From contig JAWKZN010000001.1 in assembly GCA_041395945.1 (NCBI GenBank), positions 3,162,001 through 3,226,000 on the forward strand: DNA of 64,000 nt, given 5' to 3'. Both the position numbers and the translations under genes were made by a program. The stretch comes from Pseudomonadales bacterium (GTDB lineage: Bacteria > Pseudomonadota > Gammaproteobacteria > Pseudomonadales > Azotimanducaceae). The notes under the pieces were generated by a model. It was not told the origin of the DNA. It made no database searches and was given only the letters and a program-made list of their open reading frames with translations. Of this stretch, positions 59,741-64,000 are shown in pieces; position 1 is the first letter of the stretch, and each line of letters starts with the position of its first letter.

Positions 59741-60342
59741 ACCAGCGCCTCCTCGAGCTTTCGCAACGCGCCCACAGTCATGAGCACCTTGTCGTGGCTG
59801 ATCAGACTGACAGGATCCACACCCTGCACGTCACGCACATCCACGCTCTTCAGATTCCGGGAAGCGAGATAGAGATTCTCATCCACTTCCTCGCTGACGA
59901 TGAGCACGCTATCCAGCTGCAGGTCTTTCAGCCGCGCCAGCAGACCCCTGGTCTTGGGTGACTCGAGACCGAAATCCTCGCAGACCACGAGACGTTCCTG
60001 GCGCACCAGTTCCGAGAGGATGCAGCGCAGCGCACCCCGGTACATCTTGCGATTGACCTTCTGGGAGTGATCCTGGGGCCGCGCCGCAAACGTGGTGCCG
60101 CCTCCTCGCCAGATCGGGCTGCGGATACTGCCGGCGCGCGCACGGCCGGTACCTTTCTGACGCCAGGGCTTGCGGCCACCACCGCGGACTTCCGCGCGGG
60201 TCTTCTGGGCCTTGGAGCCCTGCCGGCCTCCGGCCATATAGGCCACGACCACCTGGTGGACGAGTGCCTCATTGAATTCACGACCGAAGGCGGTTTCGGA
60301 TACTTCGACGCTGCCACCGCTTGCTGCCAAGTTCAGGTTCAT
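59737..60342 (-). CDS. rplD: 50S ribosomal protein L4
   Basis: A 201-residue protein with a tunnel loop, and in E. coli the repressor of the S10 operon. The loop stretch is RGGGRKPWRQKGTGRARAGS, followed by SPIWRGGGTTFAARPQDHSQ. Here the leader that such regulation would need lies before rpsJ, beyond a terminator. Confidence 0.97.
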   Translation of the reverse strand: MNLNLAASGGSVEVSETAFGREFNEALVHQVVVAYMAGGRQGSKAQKTRAEVRGGGRKPWRQKGTGRARAGSIRSPIWRGGGTTFAARPQDHSQKVNRKMYRGALRCILSELVRQERLVVCEDFGLESPKTRGLLARLKDLQLDSVLIVSEEVDENLYLASRNLKSVDVRDVQGVDPVSLISHDKVLMTVGALRKLEEALV

Positions 60343-60354
60343 GTCATCTATTCC

Positions 60355-61008
60355 TTACGCAGCCCCGGAAGATTTGGTTTTCACCGACAGGCGGATGTAC
60401 ACATCGCCGCCAGCCGGACCAGGAACCGCACCCTTGACCAGCAGCAGGTTTCTCTCGCTGTCTACCCGCACCACTTCCAGGTTCGCTGTGGTGACCTGGA
60501 CGTCGCCCAGGTGCCCGGACATCTTCTTGCCTTTGAATACACGGCCTGGCGACTGATTCTGCCCGATCGAACCCGGTGCCCGGTGGGAGACCGAGTTCCC
60601 GTGGGTGGCGTCCTGGGTACGGAAGTTCCAGCGCTTCACCACACCCGCAAAGCCCTTACCTTTCGAGACTCCGCGGACATTAACCAGCTGACCCGGCGAG
60701 AACTGCGCGACGCTGATCTCAGAGCCCACCGTGACTTCACTCGGGACTTCGTCCACCCGGAACTCCCAGAGACCGCGACCTGCCGGGGTTTCCGCCTTGG
60801 CAAAATGACCTGCCAGCGGCTTGCTCACCCTGTTCTGCTTGACCTCGCCGGCTGTCACCTGAATGGCGACATAGCCGTCTTTGTCGAGGGTCTTCACCTG
60901 GGTGACCCGATTCGGCGCCACTTCGATGACGGTGACAGGAATAGATACGCCGTCTTCAGTGAAGATGCGCGTCATGCCACTTTTTCTACCTACCAGACCG
61001 ATTGTCAT
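60355..61008 (-). CDS. rplC: 50S ribosomal protein L3
   Basis: A 217-residue protein that reaches the peptidyl transferase centre. It begins MTIGLVGRKSGMTRIFTEDG; the conserved loop GSIGQNQSPGRVFKGKKMSG holds the Gln that is methylated by PrmB in E. coli. It is separated from rpsJ by 223 bases, which is unusual for this operon. Confidence 0.98.
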   Translation of the reverse strand: MTIGLVGRKSGMTRIFTEDGVSIPVTVIEVAPNRVTQVKTLDKDGYVAIQVTAGEVKQNRVSKPLAGHFAKAETPAGRGLWEFRVDEVPSEVTVGSEISVAQFSPGQLVNVRGVSKGKGFAGVVKRWNFRTQDATHGNSVSHRAPGSIGQNQSPGRVFKGKKMSGHLGDVQVTTANLEVVRVDSERNLLLVKGAVPGPAGGDVYIRLSVKTKSSGAA

Positions 61009-61200
61009 TCGTAGTTCCCAGTCTTCTCAATCCGGCGAGCGCTGCGGGTTACCGTCGCGTTCGCTCAAGATGCCAAAACCGCTTACCTGCAATCCACCTC
61101 CGCGAACTGGAGGGATGGCGCCGGTAAACGGTCCGTTTACGTTCGCTGGCCCCCTATCGGGGCCCTGTTGCGGCCTGTCGGCGAGTCCGCCATCAGGCAC
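61009..61200. other. Structured spacer between rpsJ and rplC, no gene seen
   Basis: The spacer has three possible hairpins: GAGCG/CGCTC (61037-61066), GTAAACG/CGTTTAC with a three-base loop (61124-61140) and GGCCCC/GGGGCC (61148-61164). No convincing promoter or reading frame is visible for rplC in it. Confidence 0.6.
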
Positions 61201-61226
61201 AAAAACGCCGGCTGCAAAGGCCGGCG
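61201..61226 (-). terminator. Intrinsic terminator directly after rpsJ
   Basis: On the minus strand CGCCGGC, a seven-base loop and GCCGGCG, then TTTTTG. It begins five bases after the rpsJ stop and would end or attenuate transcription before rplC. Confidence 0.8.
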
Positions 61227-61231
61227 CCAAG

Positions 61232-61543
61232 TCAATTCAAACTGATCTGCACCTCTACGCCCGCTGCCAGATCCAGCTTCATCAGGGCATCCACGGTCTT
61301 TTCCGTGGGCTCGACGATGTCCAGCAGGCGTTTGTGGGTGCGGATCTCATACTGATCCCGCGCATCCTTGTTGACGTGCGGGGATACCAGCACCGTGTAC
61401 CGCTCCTTACGGGTCGGCAGCGGAATCGGGCCTTTGATCTGGGCACCAGTACGCTTGGCCGTATCAACGATCTCCTGAGTGGAAACGTCAATTAGCTTAT
61501 GGTCAAACGCCTTCAGGCGAATACGGATCCGTTGGTTCTGCAC
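61232..61543 (-). CDS. rpsJ: 30S ribosomal protein S10
   Basis: A 103-residue protein that also serves as NusE in transcription antitermination. It has IRIRLKAFDHKLIDVSTQEI, PLPTRKERYTVLVSPHVNKD and the end VDALMKLDLAAGVEVQISLN. The start is GTG 61543. A strong promoter lies about 120 bases upstream and an intrinsic terminator follows at once, so it may be transcribed partly apart from the rest of the S10 operon. Confidence 0.97.
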   Translation of the reverse strand: MQNQRIRIRLKAFDHKLIDVSTQEIVDTAKRTGAQIKGPIPLPTRKERYTVLVSPHVNKDARDQYEIRTHKRLLDIVEPTEKTVDALMKLDLAAGVEVQISLN

Positions 61544-61665
61544 CTGGCCCCAACTCCAATAAAATTCACTATAAAAACAGGTAACTGGCAGCCGCTTTGA
61601 GTACTAATTGTGGCGGTCTGGCAGACTTTTCGTCCCCACCGTTTCATGCGCAAAACGGAGCGCGG

Positions 61666-61694
61666 ATAATACAGATCAGGCTCTGATCTAGCAA
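61666..61694 (-). promoter_or_regulatory. Promoter of rpsJ with a palindromic spacer
   Basis: TTGCTA (61689-61694), 17 bases, TATTAT (61666-61671). The spacer is almost entirely the perfect inverted repeat AGATCAG-AGC-CTGATCT (61673-61689), an operator-like site. The predicted leader is about 115 bases. Confidence 0.72.
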
Positions 61695-61744
61695 CAGCGA
61701 GTTGCCGCGGGGCGGTTTTGCCGCCCCCGGCGCCTGTTTCCCGA

Positions 61745-61786
61745 CTACTCTTTGATGGTGGTTACCACGCCGGCGCCGACCGTTCT
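61745..61786 (-). pseudogene. Remnant of the 3' end of a second tuf gene
   Basis: The minus strand reads RTVGAGVVTTIKE and TAG, the end of EF-Tu. It shares a 26-base identical stretch with the intact tuf 3' end (61859-61884) but has TTIKE in place of TSIKE, so it comes from another tuf copy. It lies 56 bases downstream of the intact gene and has no body. Confidence 0.85.
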
Positions 61787-61834
61787 AGCCCCCGGCTGAT
61801 CCGCTTTGCGGATCAGCTAAGCAGAACGGTCGGC
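61775..61834. repeat. Large palindrome between tuf and its 3' remnant
   Basis: Outer arms GCCGACCGTTCT (61775-61786) and its complement (61823-61834), and inner arms GCTGATCCGC (61795-61804) and GCGGATCAGC (61808-61817) around a TTT loop. The outer arms are copies of the tuf 3' sequence in opposite orientation. Confidence 0.85.
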
Positions 61835-61841
61835 TTGCTCA

Positions 61842-63032
61842 CTATTCCTTGATACTCGTTACCACGCCGGCGCCGACCGTTCTGCCACCTTCACGGATCG
61901 CAAAACGCTGGCCTTCTTCCATCGCAATCGGCGAAATCAACGTCACCACCATATTCACGTTGTCTCCCGGCATCACCATCTCCACGTCCGTCGGCAGCTC
62001 ACAGGTGCCCGTCACATCCGTCGTCTCAAAGAAAAACTGCGGACGATACCCCTTGAAGAACGGCGTATGACGCCCGCCTTCATCCTTCGACAGCACGTAG
62101 ACTTCCGACTCGAACACCGTATGCGGCGTGATCGATCCCGGCTTCGCCAGTACCTGACCCCGCTCAACCTCTTCCCGCTTCGTGCCACGCAGCAGCACGC
62201 CGATGTTCTCCCCTGCCCGACCTTCGTCCAGCAGCTTGCGGAACATCTCTACCCCGGTGCACGTCGTCGTCGACGTCGGGTTGATCCCGACAATCTCGAT
62301 CTCATCACCCACCTTCACGATGCCCCGGGCCACTCGACCCGTCACCACCGTACCCCGACCCGATATCGAGAACACGTCCTCGATCGGCATCAGAAACGGA
62401 CGATCCACCGGCCGCTCAGGCTCCGGAATGTACTCATCCAGCGCCTCAACCAGCTTCTGTACCGCCGGTACACCAATGTCGCTCGCATCCCCTTCCAGGG
62501 CCTTCAGCGCACTGCCAATGATGATCGGTGTGTCATCACCCGGAAACTCGTACTGGTCCAGCAGTTCGCGGACTTCCATCTCAACAAGCTCCAGCAGCTC
62601 GTCATCGTCCACCATGTCCGCCTTGTTCATGAAGACCACGATCTTCGGCACACCCACCTGCCGCGACAGCAGAATGTGTTCCCGCGTCTGCGGCATCGGG
62701 CCATCCGCCGCCGATACCACCAGAATCGCTCCATCCATCTGTGCCGCCCCGGTGATCATGTTCTTCACATAATCCGCGTGTCCCGGGCAATCCACATGGG
62801 CGTAATGACGCTTCGCGCTCTCGTACTCCACGTGCGCGGTCGCAATCGTGATGCCCCGCTCGCGCTCTTCCGGTGCATTGTCAATCTGGTCAAACGCCAG
62901 AAAGGTGCCACCGTAGGTCTCTGAACACACCTTCGTCAGCGCCGCCGTCAGCGTCGTCTTGCCATGGTCTACATGACCAATCGTCCCAACGTTTACGTGC
63001 GGCTTCTTACGCTCAAATTTTTCTTTGCCCAT
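61842..63032 (-). CDS. tuf: Elongation factor Tu
   Basis: A 396-residue GTPase that brings aminoacyl-tRNA to the ribosome. G1 is GHVDHGKTT (about 19-27), G3 DCPGHADYVK, G4 NKAD, G5 GSALKALEG; domains 2 and 3 follow with the C-terminal VGAGVVTSIKE. It lies between fusA and rpsJ in the standard order. The 3' end has been duplicated downstream, which shows past recombination between tuf copies. Confidence 0.98.
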   Translation of the reverse strand: MGKEKFERKKPHVNVGTIGHVDHGKTTLTAALTKVCSETYGGTFLAFDQIDNAPEERERGITIATAHVEYESAKRHYAHVDCPGHADYVKNMITGAAQMDGAILVVSAADGPMPQTREHILLSRQVGVPKIVVFMNKADMVDDDELLELVEMEVRELLDQYEFPGDDTPIIIGSALKALEGDASDIGVPAVQKLVEALDEYIPEPERPVDRPFLMPIEDVFSISGRGTVVTGRVARGIVKVGDEIEIVGINPTSTTTCTGVEMFRKLLDEGRAGENIGVLLRGTKREEVERGQVLAKPGSITPHTVFESEVYVLSKDEGGRHTPFFKGYRPQFFFETTDVTGTCELPTDVEMVMPGDNVNMVVTLISPIAMEEGQRFAIREGGRTVGAGVVTSIKE

Positions 63033-63097
63033 GGCTAATTCCTAATCTCCAGTTTCAGTAGTCGGCGGACCACAAGCGTCCTCCAGCCCCAAGGATC

Positions 63098-64000
63098 TCA
63101 CTTACGCTTGATCACGCCTTCCGCGATGCTGTCAGGCACCTCGGCATACTTTTCGAACTCCATCGTGTAGTTCGCGCGACCCTGGGTCGCAGATCGCAGG
63201 TCGGTCGAATAGCCGAACATTTCTGCGAGCGGCACATCCGCGCGTACGATTTTTCCTGCAGGATTTTCATCCATACCCAGGATGATGCCGCGACGACGGT
63301 TCAGATCGCCGACCACATCTCCCATGTAGTCTTCCGGTGTCACCACTTCCACGCTCATGATCGGCTCGAGCAGTACCGGGCGCGCCTTCAGGGCACCCTC
63401 TTTCATTGCCATGGATCCGGCAATCTTGAATGCCATTTCCGAGGAGTCGACTTCGTGGTACGAGCCGTCGAACAGGGTCGCCTTCACGCCGATCAGCGGA
63501 TAACCGGCGATAACACCGTTCTTCATCTGCTCTTCGATACCTTTCGATACCGCACTGATATATTCCCGCGGGACCACACCACCCACGACAGCATCCACAA
63601 ACTCGTAAATCGTGCCTTCCTCGTTCTCCGGTAGCGGCTCGATCTTGACCCAGACATGGCCGTACTGGCCGCGCCCGCCGGTCTGTCGAACGAACTTGCC
63701 TTCCTGTTCGACCGTGGCCCGGATCGTTTCTCTGTAAGCCACCTGAGGCTTGCCGATGTTGGCCTCGACACCGAATTCCCGCTTCATCCGATCGACGATG
63801 ATGTCCAGGTGCAGCTCGCCCATCCCGGAGATGATCGTCTGACCGGATTCCTCATCCGTGTGCACACGGAACGAAGGGTCTTCCTGAGCCAGTTTGCCCA
63901 GCGCGACGCCCATTTTTTCCTGGTCCGGAACCGATTTCGGCTCCACGGCAACGGAGATCACGGGCTCCGGAAATTCCATGCGCTCGAGGGTAATAATCGA
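63098..64000 (-). CDS. fusA: Elongation factor G, N-terminal part beyond the window edge
   Basis: The C-terminal 300 or so residues of the translocase GTPase; the GTP-binding domain lies past base 64000. The frame is open to the edge (SIITLERMEFPEPVISVAVE). Domain III has SGQTIISGMGELHLDIIVDR, domain IV has GGRGQYGHVWVKIEPLPENE and PREYISAVSKGIEEQMKNGV with the tip loop, domain V has PIMSVEVVTPEDYMGDVVGD and RRGIILGMDENPAGKIVRAD. It is followed by tuf after 65 bases. Confidence 0.97.
   Translation of the reverse strand, partial: SIITLERMEFPEPVISVAVEPKSVPDQEKMGVALGKLAQEDPSFRVHTDEESGQTIISGMGELHLDIIVDRMKREFGVEANIGKPQVAYRETIRATVEQEGKFVRQTGGRGQYGHVWVKIEPLPENEEGTIYEFVDAVVGGVVPREYISAVSKGIEEQMKNGVIAGYPLIGVKATLFDGSYHEVDSSEMAFKIAGSMAMKEGALKARPVLLEPIMSVEVVTPEDYMGDVVGDLNRRRGIILGMDENPAGKIVRADVPLAEMFGYSTDLRSATQGRANYTMEFEKYAEVPDSIAEGVIKRK

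Noticed and set aside
61027..61230. A 67-codon minus-strand frame in the rpsJ-rplC spacer.
   Set aside because: It starts inside the terminator stem, has no ribosome binding site and is Gly/Pro-rich without a domain; the hairpins explain the sequence better.

Overview
The window is a chromosomal segment of a GC-rich gammaproteobacterium. The evidence is the gene order. The blocks lolB/hemA-prfA-prmC-moeB, lipB-ybeD-dacA-rlpA-mltB-rodA-mrdA-rlmH-rsfS-nadD-proA, uvrA/ssb, and a complete fusA-tuf-S10-spc-alpha ribosomal supercluster all match Pseudomonas-like arrangements. Lol-type lipoproteins and an outer-membrane autotransporter show a two-membrane envelope. Genus cannot be assigned from the sequence alone.

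Layout. (a) 1-9.6 kb is an accessory region: a GAF-domain histidine kinase cut by the left edge, a serine hydrolase, an NhaC-type antiporter, a glutathione transferase, a ureohydrolase, an exported methyltransferase-like protein, a frameshifted SGNH hydrolase and an epoxide-hydrolase-like enzyme. (b) 9.8-21.8 kb is one co-oriented block. It holds a NarL-type response regulator overlapping its histidine kinase, a large autotransporter, two lipoproteins that resemble each other, and a 1063-residue STAND ATPase regulator. This is the best candidate here for an undescribed system. (c) 21.8-27.9 kb carries tRNA-Met, ubiC, a membrane protein, ychF-pth-rplY-prs, tRNA-Gln and lolB; ispE, usually between lolB and tRNA-Gln, is absent. 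(d) 27.9-31.9 kb is hemA-prfA-prmC-moeB. (e) 31.8-41.8 kb is a long leftward run for lipoylation, peptidoglycan synthesis and remodelling, ribosome maturation, NAD and proline synthesis, headed by a promoter with a consensus -10 in front of proA. (f) 42-47.1 kb has a LON-domain protein, uppP, ssb and uvrA. (g) 47.1-47.7 kb is a gene-free stretch filled with large palindromes. (h) 47.7-64 kb is the ribosomal supercluster, read leftward from fusA (cut by the right edge) to rplQ.

How it works together. The leftward run from proA to lipB couples cell-wall elongation (RodA, PBP2), wall trimming (DacA, MltB, RlpA) and ribosome quality control (RlmH, RsfS); uppP recycles the lipid carrier for the same pathway. 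prfA and prmC make release factor 1 and its activating methyltransferase, while pth, rplY, tRNA-Gln and tRNA-Met serve translation. In the accessory block the two-component system is placed to control the autotransporter and lipoprotein genes downstream of it.

The most unusual DNA-level signals are: an intrinsic terminator and a 223-base spacer between rpsJ and rplC; a palindrome lying exactly in the spacer of the putative S10 promoter; a 13-codon remnant of a second tuf 3' end next to a large palindrome; two palindromic elements after uvrA that share a core but have different arms; and short tandem repeats in dacA, uppP and the rpoA-rplQ junction.
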